This document shows, piece after piece, positions 24,700 to 37,500 of a stretch of DNA of 64,000 nucleotides. This DNA is from Acanthochlamys bracteata. Lineage: Eukaryota; Streptophyta; Magnoliopsida; Pandanales; Velloziaceae. The notes under the pieces were generated by a model. The model worked only from the letters and a program-made list of their open reading frames with translations. It ran no database searches and had not been told where the DNA came from. The translations under genes and the position numbers were made by a program. Positions within the stretch are counted from its first letter, which is position 1. Every line of letters begins with the position of its first letter. The stretch is from NCBI GenBank assembly GCA_019914995.1, contig CM034130.1, forward strand, positions 558,001 to 622,000, written 5' to 3'.

Positions 24700-27500
24700 G
24701 TGATGATGGGTTGTGCTTACATGGATGCAACTCTCCCGTTGTCCTCTGATTAATCACCTCAACCTAGAGAAGCATGCATTGAACTCAAAGATCCCGGCAT
24801 TTTAATTTGCAGGATCTTAGTAGACATAAGTTCTAATTCTTGTTCTTTTGGCATCCATATACGATTTGATGGATGCGTAAATGCCATATATTCAAATAAG
24901 GAATATATATTCTTGTAACGCAGAAAAAATAGGGTTAGCCTGAGCTGTAGCGTTTCTGCTATTTAACTACGCTGGAGATGTTAAATTCAAATTTTCTGCT
25001 ACATCTTTTTCGTATTGAGAAGCAGAAAAAAACCTTGATAGGATAATCTGCAGTTTTTTTTATTATTCAGATACACTCGTACACCAGCACTCAGCTTGAT
25101 GCTTGCTGTTTCATGATGGAAAAATTTTTTCTTCACCAGATTTGTTTTCCTATGATTGCGGATGCAATTTCTGGCTTCTGAAATCTGCCTGATGTATCAT
25201 AAATTTTGCCTTTTCTATTTTTCATTTTTGTAAGAAAAATTAATTATTTTATCAGCTGGTGTAATTGAACTACTGAAGTCAACTGATCATATTGATGCAG
25301 ACCAGTCCCAAAAATATATATATTTGGAATAAAAACACTTTCATTTTTATAAACACTTCTTTGCTCTTTAATCAAAACCGTCCAATCAAATAATAAGACA
25401 CCATGATTTTTAAAAATAATAATTGATCATAATTTTTCATTCATTTAATTAAATGGATGAATTAGAAAATTTGGGAAATACCTGTAAGGAGTGGAGTATC
25501 TATCATATAGTTCAGATGAGGATTTCTGTGTAGCTCATATTCGTAATGGATAAGAATTTCTTGTTGTTTTTATTGAACAATTTGTTCAACTAAAACAAAA
25601 GATGAGTCAAAATCATTTGAAAAAGGTTTTTTCAGAGTTACCGAACGAAGTTCTTCGAAAAAGACAGTATATCCACGCTTCATACGCATAGGGTGCGTTA
25701 TTTTAACTAAGCGAGTTTTTTAAAAATAAATTTTTAGAAATAAATTATTAGAAATAATATCATTAAAAATAATATTTTTTTGTACTGAAAATAAATTAGA
25801 AATAAATTTTTATATTTTTTTATAATAAAAATATAAGTTAGAAATGATTTTTTAGTTGATGAAAAATTCTTTCCGTAGAAGAACACACCCTTAGGAGCGA
25901 CCGAAAGGAACTTAACTGAGAAGTTAATTTAAAAAATAGCTACTATTATGGTATATTTTATAAAATATCATCAAATTTTATCTCTCCAAATTTTAATTTT
26001 AAATATTTTAATGATTATTTCAAATTTTATTTTAATTTTTATACTGAATAATATTTCTATTAAAATTTTATTCTAAATTTTATTTCACCTGTTCTAGTGC
26101 TCGAATTTTACTTTCATCAAAATTTATTTTTTATTAAATTTTATTTTTATAAAATTTTATTTAGTAAATTTAATTTTATAAAATTAAAGCATGTATTTAG
26201 CTATTTAAATGAGAAATATATCCTATACTAATTAGTAAATGCATGATGAGAGACGATTAAACAAATTTGATAGTTGTTTGGATCTATCTAATAATTGGCC
26301 ACTAATTATAAACCCAACAACCATAAAAAATTGAAAATTAAGTACTAATATATCTTAGTTGAGAAGAATCTAATCTCGGTGGAGCTATTCAAATCCTTCC
26401 ATGTAAAGATTCTCTATATATGTTAGTGTTAAAATATAGCTAATTAATTTTCGTTTCACGCAAGAATATCATTCTTTTTCAAAAAAAAAAAAAAAAATAT
26501 ACTATAATCACCTTCACATGAATAATTAGTTCATTTGTCTTCTAGTAAAATCTGAAAATCTTTTCGATTACGAACCTATTTGTTTATTTTAAAAATATCG
26601 TTTATAAAATTTTAAAAGTTTAAAATTTTATAAAATATGAATAAACTTATTTTAAAATTTTAAATATAAAATTTGATCTTAATTATTTGATTGAAAAATT
26701 AAATTTAAAAATATTGAAATATCTGTAAGAGTGTCTATATTTTAATCTATATGTATATATAAAACAAAGCTCGGCTGCCCTCTGCCTCTAGCTCAGTCCT
26801 TGAATGATCACGAGAACAAATAATTATAGAAACAAGAACAACAACAGGAGAAAAATTATTTGTTATTGTAAGACATGAAAATTCTAACTGCAGTTTTTAT
26901 TTTTATATTACGAACCTTAGGTTAGCTGGTAGTACCTAGAATCATATCTCAGTTCCAAACCAAAAATTCAAATAGAAAAAAAAAAAAAATTTTTAAACAA
27001 CAACATGACATGATTCTCTTCTACATCTGTCTCTCTCTTGTCGTTTATTATGCAAATGTTCAGAGAAATAAATAAGATATTTTAATTTTGTAGGGAAGGT
27101 TGGATTCATTATTTACAGATAACTTTCGCATAATCATGTTCTATATCATAAACACCATGAATAACAAATATATAAGAGAAACTAAACAAAGAACTGAATC
27201 TTGTACACATTTATTTACTTGAATCAATCAAACCTTGTTCTTTTTTGTTTTAACAGATTTACAATGGATACAAACCCAAACCAAAACACAAGCACCAATA
27301 CATACGCAAAACATAAACACTTGTAGTGCTAACTCCATCAACATGCATCATCAACAAAAGAAAGTTAGCTACTAGCTAGCACATATTGATTTCTGTAGCA
27401 GAGAAGAAGAAAGAGATTGCACGTGAAAAGGCCACACACTGAAACAGAAAACACTCAATTAACCCACATTAATTTAGTACCATTTTTCATCAGACCTGCG
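24700..27500. other. Intergenic, AT-rich, no gene
   Basis: Between two convergent genes. Past the 3' UTR of the FAD synthase-like gene it is mostly A/T, with poly-A runs near 26480 and 26975 and one inverted-repeat element (25689-25893, listed separately). No open frame or splice-linked exon stands out. A CT microsatellite lies near 27536-27554, downstream of the MYB stop. Confidence 0.5.
25689..25893. repeat. Short inverted-repeat element (MITE-like), copy A
   Basis: Left end TAGGGTGCGTTATTTTAACT and right end, read on the other strand, TAAGGGTGTGTTCTTCTACG are imperfect terminal inverted repeats around an A/T core. Ends resemble those at 34342-34588, 37922-38048, 55904-56121 and 61867-62107. 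No coding capacity and no clear target-site duplication. Confidence 0.45.
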
Positions 27501-27636
27501 TTGAGTTTTCTTTGTCAGACAACACAAAACCTTGCTCTCTCTCTCTCTCTCTCTGTTAGCTCTTTGCTTCCATGACAGATCTCAGCAGCAGCAGCAATGG
27601 TGAATAACATGATGTTTCATTCATTTCATTTAGTGA

Positions 27637-29369
27637 CTATGCAAGGCTGTAGTAATAATTATAATACATTTCTGATAATGATCTCCCTGCTCGGCCTCCT
27701 TGTTGTGGTTTCAAACTCCCATGGTGATAAATATTAGCACTGCTGCTGCTTGATGTTAGATGATGATCATTAGTATCCAAGAAATTAGGGTTAGCAACAA
27801 CCAAATTACCTTGTTTTGTTTCATCAACACCACAGTATTCTAATGGTTCTTCCATCAACAGTAAACCATTATTCCCTCCATTATTAATGTCATAGCTGAG
27901 CAGAAGCTTCTGGTTCTGATCATGATCTGTGCCAGTTTCATAGATGTAGTTCTGATCAACAGTTCCGATTTGCTGGCCAAGCACAGCTGCGGCGGCAGCA
28001 GCAGAAGCATTGAGCTCATGGAAGTCGACTTGATCCTTGCAGTTTCCATAGCTGATCATCTGGGTGCAACTTCCGTCGGAGGAACTACAGCTTTGTTCGC
28101 TTCCGAATACAAGTAAAGTTCCACTTTCCTTCATGTTATGGTACTGATGATGAAGGTAGGGGTGAGATTGAAGTAAAGGGTAGCTGGATGGCATGTTATC
28201 TGATACTGAAGAAGAGATGGGAATTCCTTCGAGGCTTGTGAAGAGTGGTTTGGGAGAAGGAGTGTTGCTGAACATGCTGTTGTTGGTGGTGTTGTTCATT
28301 TGTATTAAAGATTGTAGTGGTGCTGATGGATTCTTGAAGGAAGAAGATGGAAAGAGGCTTTGGTGCTGGTGTTGTTGTCGTTGTTGTTGCTGTTGTTGTT
28401 TTCTCTGAGATGGAGAGACGCCCATCAGCTTCTTTTTAAGCTTGGTGTTCCAGTAGTTCTTAATATCGTTATCGGTTCTCCCCGGTAATTGGGCTGCGAT
28501 AATCGACCACCTAGAGAATTATGAAAAAAAAAAAAACTTGAGGAAACTTCTTTCATTTAAAAGATATTCTTGCACTCTTGATGTATGCAACTGAACTAAG
28601 ATAAAAGTGTAACGTTTCCATCTGCATTTCATGATCATGCATGCCGGTTTTTTGACTATTAATTGATGCAACTATGAAATAAAACAGAGAAAATACTTCA
28701 GATGAATGCTGTTAAGCTTCTTGATTTTACTTCATGTGGTCATGGGGCTTCAGATATAGTTTGATAGTACCAGGAAAAGAAAAGAGATGAGAAAGAGAAA
28801 AGTGAGACCCTTTATTTTTTTTTTAAAAACAGAAGAAAATGAACAAGTATAGAAGGCTAGATTACCAATAATATATATAATTCCCAGGACTGAGATTGAA
28901 AGAGTACTAAAATGTAAATGTTTAAGAATTATTGAAAGAGCACTCATGTGTGTAGGAGAATAATTAGCGGAGTTGAATTACCTGCTTCCAATGCTTGCAA
29001 AGAGGCTACAGATAATCCTATCTTCTTCTTCAGTGAATTCCCCATGTTTTATGTTAGGCCGGAGATAGTTGAGCCATCTCAGCCTGCAACTTTTCCCACA
29101 TCTCTTCAAACCTACAAAACCAAATTATAAAACACAAAATTTCACTTCCCACTGTAGTTTCACATGCATGATCACAACTATATAGATCAAAACAAGAACA
29201 TAAATATAAAAGAATTTCTTTAGGTGCTGTTACCAGCTTTCTGAGGGAGAGCAATCCAGTTGCTACCAGTGCCATACTTCTCAATGTAGTTCTTGAGTTT
29301 GGTGTCTTCTTCAGGAGACCAAGGCCCTTTCTTCACATTAGCTTTGTCACAACATGGAGCCCTCCCCAT
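27637..29369 (-). CDS. R2R3-MYB transcription factor, RAX/Blind-MYB36 subgroup
   Basis: Three exons (29369-29234, 29111-28982, 28510-27637) give 379 residues. R2 starts [20 protein letters not shown] and R3 starts [20 protein letters not shown]; both keep the spaced tryptophans, with Phe replacing the first Trp of R3 as usual. Introns split R2 at [10 protein letters not shown] and R3 at GS|RW, the standard plant R2R3-MYB positions. [17 protein letters not shown] plus KLKKKLMG places it in subgroup 14 (RAX1-3/Blind, MYB36, MYB68, MYB87). These nuclear factors control axillary meristem formation or endodermal differentiation; the tail favours a RAX/Blind-type role but does not settle it. After the DNA-binding domain comes a glutamine run ([13 protein letters not shown]), a Ser/Asn-rich region, a short alanine run and a tyrosine-rich end ([10 protein letters not shown]). 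No ATG occurs in the 175 bases upstream of the start. Confidence 0.94.
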
Positions 29370-29576
29370 AACTAACCTCTCACAAACAACAACAACAACA
29401 ACCTTCAGATGCTTCTTTTCTTCTGCTTCCGCTCGCTGCACCTGCTGCTGCTGCTGATGGTGGGTGATGTTTGTATTCTTCTTCTTTAGATATTCTAATA
29501 TAGCGACTCCCCTGGAAAGAGACAACAACAACAATGTTGGACTAGCACAAGATGAGATTGGGAGAGATAGAGGAGG

Positions 29577-29583
29577 TATATAT
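29577..29583 (-). promoter_or_regulatory. TATA box of the MYB gene
   Basis: The minus strand reads CCATATATACCTCC about 210 bases upstream of the MYB ATG. This is a good TATA match and implies a 5' UTR of roughly 175 bases containing a GTTGTTGTT run. Confidence 0.5.
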
Positions 29584-29599
29584 GGAGTGATGTGTTAGT

Positions 29600-30880
29600 A
29601 AACAGTAGATGTTTTAGAAGTCAAAGGATAGTGCTGAGGCTGTCCAGTTCAATCAAATCTAAAACCCATAGTCATTCCCCTTCACTTCACTTCACTTCAG
29701 CTTTACATTGCAAGACTTTTTACCAAAGCCACCCATCCCTATACATTGGAGACCCTACCACTACTATAGCACTCCTCACAAAGATTACAACTAGTAAAAA
29801 ATGAAAGTACTGAAAAAGATAGCAGTGGATGTTCATCTGTAAGCAGTAGTATGACATCATACCCTAAAATGGAAGGAACTTATTTACCTTAAGACAAAAT
29901 TAACTCGTGCATGGTCTTAACAAAAGAGAAAAGAAAACAAGCTGCATCTATTTTATTATAATTCAATAAAGACTGAAGAAGGAATATGTCAAACTGGTGG
30001 TTGGTGTCTTTGTGCATGTTGACCCCTGTAATACGGATTCATAATATATCAACCAATAGATCTGAGAGCAGGTTAAAGCATCAATTTTCTACATCATATA
30101 CTCATAATGTGACTCACAAAAATCTTTATAATATTATTAATTTTATTATACTATCTACTACAAATAATTAATTTAATGACTAAATGAATTAGCTTGTAAC
30201 CATCTTGTTCCATGCATAAGACTACCAATCATAAACAGTTACTATCATCAAAATTTCATCAAATTACTGCACTAATCATTTCATGTTAACATGAAATTCA
30301 GATAAGTTATACTAGAGATCTATTGTAGCATATTCTAATTAATTATAATAATAAGGCCTTAACTAGGGAGAAGAAAACATAATGAAAAATGAGCTGGGTT
30401 TTCATCTTTCATTGTGGCAATAGTACTCATTTGAGCTGTCTAACTACTTAATATACATCTGCAAAAATGGAATCTGATTATAAAAAGAAATTATTGCAAA
30501 GAGGTGAAGAAAGACCTGTTTCTATTCACATAAAAAAAAAACCAAATTTCTTAAGGGAAAGAAATTGTTCACCACACCAAGCATTGACTTGAGATGAACA
30601 ATGCGTACAGGTTAAGAATAAAAAAGGAATTATTCCTTGAGGAAAGATAAAAATATTGCTAACTAGAAAGCGGTAGAACTTCATTATTGTTTAGAAAGAA
30701 AACAAAAATAGAGAAAATGGTGAAGGATATCTTCAGTGTATATATAGTAATACGTAGTTGTATAGTTTAATCATACAAGGGGTGGTCAGTGTCAGTGAGA
30801 TTTTGAACCCCAAGTACAAAGATATCGTTGTTTGGAAGGCTGACGTCGAGTGCATCAGTCTTGGAACTACCAACCAAACA
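29600..30880. other. Upstream region of the MYB gene, no other gene
   Basis: AT-rich DNA with no convincing coding frame on either strand. A short CTTCA repeat lies near 29678-29700. It is likely the regulatory upstream region of the MYB gene, but I can name no specific element beyond the TATA box. Confidence 0.45.
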
Positions 30881-30887
30881 ACAAGTC

Positions 30888-32514
30888 TTAAGAACTCCCT
30901 CTTAACTCCCAGTGTCCTGTCTCCTTCCTGTAGCTAGCTAAAATGTGCTCTTCTAAACAATTCAACCAGGCTTAGATATCTATTTCATTTACGTTGAGTA
31001 TGATTTTCATGCGAATAAATAAGTTCAAGCGCAGGAGATTACCTTTGTGCTGCAACAGATAAGGATCTTGCTTGAAGAGGCCCGTAGTAATCTCTTACAT
31101 CTGGCGACAGTATTATCTTCTGTCATGATCAAATAACCTGTAACACAACAGATGATATATATCATAAATATGAAAGCTGATAACAATATGGCAAGAGTTA
31201 TCCGTTCATATATGATCTTGAAAAATGATGACCATCTGCAGTATGACATACGGTAATTTTCATACCTCAGTTCTTCCACCGCAAGCCGATCTCTTGATCG
31301 TTGTACTGATCATTATGCTCAACAAGAAAAAGATCGACTACATCAACAGTAGCAAAATCTTGACAGAAATGCATAGGTCCATCACACATCTAAAGGTTCC
31401 AAAACATTTTGCCAACAATGAGCAAGTATAATACAATTATTTTCTTTTTTGGATTGAAAGAATATAGCATAGTCGAAACAATCTCAATATACATCTACCA
31501 CTTTGTTTGTCACAATCATTTCATTCATTTTACAAATACAAAACCTCTCTAGTAGGTTAATTCAAAGCAAACAGCTGCTTCATCTTGTCCCAAAAGAGGA
31601 AGCTACTCCTGTGCTGGAAACATTCCTCCATCATGTGAAGCAGGACTAAAAATCTTGATGAAAACCCTTCAATAGTCTTAATTTAAGACGCCAAAATGTT
31701 GTGGCGGTCGGAAGTAACACCGTAACATCGTTGAAGAAAACTTCAAGTGTCCCAGCTAAGTAAGATTTGTGCTTTAGCGCATCACAGAGTGGCAAAATAT
31801 TACCATCTAAGCTTGTCCCAACACAATATATATGTGGTAAAGTTGGCAGCCAGACTTGTTCAATAAAGGAATTGAGGGCAAACTGTTGCTTGAGAAGCCA
31901 ACACTAGCTTCCATCTTCCAAAAGATGCGCATGCGTGCATATTACATTAGCAAAGCTTATTGTACAATATCTGAGTCAATTTGACATGACTTCAAAGCTC
32001 CATAATAGAAGAGGTGAAGGTCCTGCTTGCACTGGTTTTACCTGAGTAACAAAAACAGAATTTAGAGGAATTTCATGTATTACCTGAGTAGCAAATATTA
32101 TATTAACATGGGCAAGAAGTTAACGTAAAAGGACCAGAATCCTTAAAATTGATATAATCATATAAGCCCAGAATATTGTCCTCTCTGCAAACAATTTGTA
32201 CTAGAGAAGGAACTACAGACTCAGTAACACAAAAGGGCAACAACGACCAGAGTACCAGTAGGTAAGTACACTCAATAGCATGAATAAAGTGCAGTTCAAA
32301 TATGATAACAAACAAACATCTGTAAACAGTATCAAGAGATTCATCCAAGCAACTTGCTGCAGTTAGCTTTACATTTTAAGCATGATTCTTCTATCTGTAA
32401 AAAGCTCCCTTTTGTGGAAATTAAAAACCACAGCAGGTTCTCAAACATTCTAGAGTGGAACCTTATCCTTAGACCATGTGGTACCGAAATGAGAACGACA
32501 GCCAGCAGCAATTG
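30888..32514 (-). pseudogene. Unidentified broken coding-like locus
   Basis: Read leftward, several stretches look coding but do not make one intact gene. (i) 32514-32341 is open for 57 codons (QLLLAVVLISVPHGLRIRF...). (ii) 32083-31976, after a CAG acceptor, encodes VIHEIPLNSVFVTQ and ends in a stop. (iii) 31903-31646, just after an in-frame TAG, encodes 85 residues (CWLLKQQFALNSFIEQVW...); a shift at about 31665, where AAGGGG seems to have become AAGGG, moves to a frame open to 31557 (SSRFLVLLHMMEECFQHRS...). (iv) 31119-31043 plus 30927-30888, joined at GT-AG, encode 38 residues (KIILSPDVRDYYGPLQARSL...). The clean amino-acid composition, splice signals and the single-base break suggest a decayed gene or retained gene fragments. 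I do not recognise the family; a working many-exon gene with a sequencing error is the alternative. Confidence 0.35.
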
Positions 32515-33305
32515 CTACTTAGTGCCAAGAGCGGGTCCTCTGCACATGTATTTTTAACAGCAAATGTGATAACATTTCACAGAGTTGTTGTACATAATAT
32601 GATTTGCAACTGAGAAATCCTTAGCAACTGACATACTCTCATGACCAATACCTTGCAGTAATTATAAGTTCTACGCCTTCGAGGAAAATAAGCAAAGCAG
32701 TGACACATTAGAACTTGCAAAGCGTCATTATAGAGCAGACAGAATAGAACTTCAATAGATAAAAGAAAAAGAATTACGAGCATATGAAGTTTGCCACTAT
32801 TATATATAATGAATTGAACAATAAGATTCTGTCTTGCAACCTCCTAGTCTCTGTAATGCATTGCAAAAGGGGAAGAAAATTGCATGTTTCGCTTAAACCC
32901 ACATGGAATACACAGTCCAGCTACAAGAAGATTTAGCGTGAAGTTAACACCGCAGAGCAAGGTTGTATGCTTTTCTATGTAAAGCCAATTTTAACATACA
33001 AAAACATGTTTCGTAGTAAGATAAGTAAACAATTATCAGATTAATTTAACATACAAAAACTTCAAGTTACAATCTTGCTCTTCTTTTGAAGAGACGTAAA
33101 GTATAACATTGAAGGTATTTTAAGCTCTTCGATGAGAAATCCAACAGAATTCAGAGACATAATCGAAATATTTCGGCAGTTCTCAAGATCAAAGGATTAT
33201 CACCACGATAATGTACAAATTAACAAATAAAACATAATTAATAAATTATTCACAAGAAGTTTGACTCGAAGATCATCGGTTGGCTCTACAACCGAAAATT
33301 ACTAA

Positions 33306-33650
33306 ACATCGAAAATTGAAAAAAAAAACAATCATCAAATAATCTCATACTCCAGAGACGAAAGCGACAAAACACAATCGAAATTCACAGACGAAATAGA
33401 AAAGGTAACAAGCTTTTCAGCAATCGTGAAGGGCAAATCTCAGACATGCATAGATAAAACACAGCAACAAAATAAAAATTCTCACCAAAACATCGAAAAT
33501 TGGAAAAAAAAATCATCAAACAATGTCAGAATCCACAGACGAACTATAATTGAAATTCACAGACGAAATAGAAAAGGTAACAAGCTTTTCAGCAATCGCA
33601 AGGGCAAATCTCAGACATGCAGAGATAAAACATAGCAACAAAACAAAATC
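33306..33650. repeat. Direct duplication of about 175 bp beside U6
   Basis: Sequence at about 33306-33478 (containing GAAATTCACAGACGAAATAG at 33380 and GGCAAATCTCAGACATGCA) recurs at 33490-33650 (second copy at 33552) with small indels, giving offsets of 172 to 184. The copies are about 90 percent alike by eye. They sit immediately downstream of the U6 gene in its direction of transcription. Confidence 0.85.
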
Positions 33651-33669
33651 TGACCTGGTGAATGGAAAA

Positions 33670-33719
33670 AAAATTTGGACCATTTCTCGATTTGTGCGTG
33701 TCATCCTTGCGCAGGGGCC

Positions 33720-33751
<32 letters not shown>

Positions 33752-33771
33752 TCGGATGTCTCCGAAGAGAC
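33670..33771 (-). ncRNA. U6: U6 spliceosomal snRNA
   Basis: The minus strand carries a 102-nt U6 gene. It includes the catalytic ATACAGAGAAGATTAGCA and AGC-containing core, CCCCTGCGCAAGGATGACAC (internal stem-loop) and the 3' end GAGAAATGGTCCAAATTT, followed by a run of eight T as Pol III terminator. It differs from the plant consensus in the 5' stem: GTCTCTTCGGAGAC in place of GTCCCTTCGGGGAC. The two changes are complementary, so pairing is kept. Upstream lie a USE-like GTCCCACAATG about 64 bases before the start and a TATA-like CTATTTAGG about 30 bases before it; that roughly 24-bp spacing is the one plants use for Pol III U-snRNA genes. U6 pairs with the 5' splice site and U2 in the catalytic spliceosome. 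The gene looks functional. Confidence 0.95.
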
Positions 33772-33794
33772 GTCCTGCTTTGTAAATCCAGACC

Positions 33795-33835
33795 TAAATA
33801 GCAAACACTACCACATGCTCTAAGCATTGTGGGAC
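33795..33835 (-). promoter_or_regulatory. U6 Pol III promoter (USE and TATA-like elements)
   Basis: On the minus strand GTCCCACAATG matches the upstream sequence element RTCCCACATCG at eight of the first nine core positions, and CTATTTAGG stands in for the TATA box near -30. Two site II-like boxes (TGGGCCT at 33863-33869 and its inverse GGCCCAT at 33881-33887) lie further upstream. Confidence 0.6.
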
Positions 33836-34341
33836 TATATTTAGTAGTTTGCACGTTGTAACTGGGCCTTAAAAAGGTCTGGCCCATTATGTTGGATAGC
33901 TAGCAGAAGGCGATTGATTTACTTGGGCTTTAGTAATCCATTACAAATTTGGAATTTATGAATACCAAATAAATCGAACTATACGATTACAAATTGCAAC
34001 CTCACAACCATGAACTCAAGTGGAGCTAGCTAGCTAACAGATTTATATTTTGGCATGAATAACTTCAAACATAATCAAGATAACTGATATTTTCGCCGCA
34101 AAGGTACGTAGACAGTATCTGGTAATGACCGTGACATAACGTTGCAATATGAGCTCTTTTGGTTGAGGACCCTCACTCACATGGAAGCCCTTCGCAAAAG
34201 TTAGGTAAGTGACTTGAATGAACCAATGAATTTATGAAAATTTGAAAAAAAAAATTATAAAATATTATGAAATTTTTATTTTAAAAATATGAAACAAAAA
34301 TTTAAAATAAAATGTTCTTCAAAAGCACTATCAATAGTGTT

Positions 34342-34588
34342 TTAAAGTGCGTTTGTGATTGCTTATGAAATAAAATTTTTCTAAAATAAAAAATATTTTT
34401 ATTTTTTTTTAAAACGAGTTTTTTTTTATTTTTAAAAAAAAGATATAATAAAAAAATTTTATTACTTAAAATTTTTTTATAATTTTTAAATTTTTAAATA
34501 AATTTTTTATATATAAAATTATATTAAAAAACATAAAATATAAAATTAAAAAAAAACGTTAAAAAAATGCTCAACTAAACGCCCCTAA
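34342..34588. repeat. Short inverted-repeat element (MITE-like), copy E
   Basis: Left end TTAAAGTGCGTTTGTGATTG and right end read from the other strand TTAGGGGCGTTTAGTTGAGC are imperfect inverted repeats. The 200-bp core is nearly pure A/T and self-complementary. Size, composition and the GCGTTT terminus fit a miniature inverted-repeat transposable element. Confidence 0.45.
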
Positions 34589-37500
34589 GCTATATCAATG
34601 GCCTATAGGGCCTTCCATATTGGTAGTTCCCTAGTCCCTTTCCATAAGACATGATGGTCCAAAACATAGAAGAGCTTTGCATGCCAATTTCAATCATCTT
34701 TCCACCTCCAACAACACAAAAAGGTTAATTGCCTATTGAGTACATTACACGCTTTGCTTTAGGGTTTGGAAAATAGTGAAATGACTTATTAACAAAAATT
34801 GCAACATAAATGAAATTGTACATTTTTCACTTTGCTTATATGTCTTACCTTCATTTGTCTCTGTAGCAAAAGAGGACTTCCATTGATTCTCCTAGCTTGT
34901 AGCTGGACCTTTTTATTTGCTGTTGTTCTCTTTTATAGACTCAAAATCATATACTCATCTCTTTTTGGTCGAGTTTTCATTTTCTAAAAAATAACTTTTA
35001 CATAATTTTCTATATTACTTTTAATAAATTTATTTTACAAATTTATATTGTAAAATCAGACTTTTAGACAAGTAAATATGTGCTTATTCTTTAACCAAAA
35101 GGCTACAGAGCAAACTGCAAAAAGTAGAGAACTTTAATAATCTATAACTACCACTTAATTGCTATACTATTTCGGGGAAGAGATTGAATGTTGGAAGTAT
35201 ATTTCAATTCTACTTTATTTTTAGTTTTTGTAATATGTTTTTAATATTTTTAGAAATATTTATAGAAATTTTTAAAACATATAATAAATATAAAAAAATT
35301 TTACATCATAAAATTTAATTATTACTTATTTTTATAAATCTTTAAATAAAACATAAAACTTATTTTTAAAATTTTAAAATACTTTTTTATTTCATAAAAT
35401 TTTTATTTAATAAATATTTATAATCACTCCAGAATATGAAAGATAAGCAACATGCTAATTAAGGACAAAAAGCTCAAGCTTCTATTCAAACAACTCTTCC
35501 CCTGTATATTATACTACTGAGAATAAACTAAATCTCCTAGAATGACAATCCCTAAAATTTGGTCAAACTTTAATTATGATCACTTTTTCTTTCTTTCTTT
35601 CTTTCCTTATGCAAATCCATAAGAGTGTTGTACAAGCCATTGTTGACAAAACTAATGATGCATTAATTGAAAAAAAAAACCTACACTAAGTGAGAACTAA
35701 AATTCCATACGTGAATTTAAAATATAAATTCATAAAAAATGAGTTATTAAAAATAAATTTATGAAAATAAATATAAAAAGTTATTTAAAAATCTTTTAGA
35801 AATAATTTTGGAAAAAAAAAACACTTTAGAAGTGAGCTAAGCACGCCATAAGCTTTGTTTATATGATCTCATGCAAAGTTAGTGGGAAGAACATTATGTA
35901 ATAAATAGTAAGCAATGCACAAATCATGGATTTGTTTGGTTTTGCTACCATGTGGATGCATGAGAACATATACAATGGTTGATAATTAATGAAATGATAA
36001 GGATAGTTCTTTGTTGGACTTGTAGATTCCCCAACTTAAACAAATGACTTTGTATTATATGAGTATAGGATACATATATCTTTGATACTGAAATTTGCCA
36101 GACATTCTTTCAGAGAAGTAACATGCATGCTTTGAGTTGTTGAAGTACTTCTAACAAATTAAATTATAACCAGGTGTGAATTAAGTGACTTGTTTTCAAA
36201 ATATTAGAAAAATTGTGACTTATTTGATATATAATTTATTGATATATGCAATACTGATAATGTTTGATAGTATTTATTACTACTTATCAGAATTTTATTT
36301 TAATTATGTATTTTTTTAATAAAAATTTTATAGTATTTTAATTTTTTTAAAGTGCAAACGAATTGTATACCACAAAATTTTTATGTATATAATTTTATTT
36401 TTTTAGATAAAAAATTTAATTTGTTTCTAAGAAAGTCACAAATTTTGAATTAGTCATAATTGTAAAACTTGGATCGGTTCGCTTGGATCGATCCAGAAAT
36501 TATTTTAAAATAAAAAGATTTTAAAAAATTTATTATTAAAATATTTTTTTGCTTTTTTATATTTTTTTATTAATTTTTTTTTGTGCTTTTTAATAAAAAA
36601 ATAATAAATTTTCAGACAGACATTAATATTTTAAAATTTTTGATATGAGGATCAATTCGTTGATTTAGCGGATCAACTCGTAAACCCGGACAGAATTTTG
36701 CTTCAAGGTTCTGTCTAATTTTTATAATTATGGAAATAGTTGTAAAGTCAATGTTGAGCAGAACTTTGATTTGCATGTATGTTTTCATTTCCACTCTCCA
36801 ATGTCAATCATTTTCATTAGTGATCATTTTTTTCCTTTTTTTTATTTTTTTATGTTGACTTGTGAGCTACGAAGGTGTGAAAGTGTGATATACATGCTAA
36901 GATGTTTAGTAGCACTACTGCTCTCTTTAAATCCTCAATTTCTTTTAGGATCAGAAGTAACGTGCAAGACGTTCTCAAAGTAGTAACTTAGGTGTTGAAA
37001 GACGAGAGAAACTCATTGTAGTAATTTATTTACTTTTATAATTTAATAAAAAATATTAGAAAAAGGTTTGTATTTATAAAATTTAATTTTACGAAATATT
37101 TAAATAATTCATTTTTTATAAATTTATTTTTGTAGAAACTTAATTTTGTATCAGTTTCACACAAATAAACTTGTTAGAACGTGTTTTTAATTACATAAAA
37201 ATAAATTTTATAGCATTGCATTTTGTAGAAGTCAAAGTTTTATATTAAATAAAGTTGGGTAAAACTAAAATTTTAAATGATTAGTAAAATACGTGAAAAA
37301 AGTTAAATTATATAATGAAAATATATAAAATAATATGAACTTTTAAAGAATGAAGTGGAATTCATTAATGTCACATGTATTGCTTGCAACTTTTTATTTG
37401 CCATTCCTATTTTTTTATCTTTCTTTTCTAATTAGAATTATTAGCTAACAGAATAGAAGCAAAGCAAATCAAAGCATGGTATGGTGTTGCTCACTTTTCC

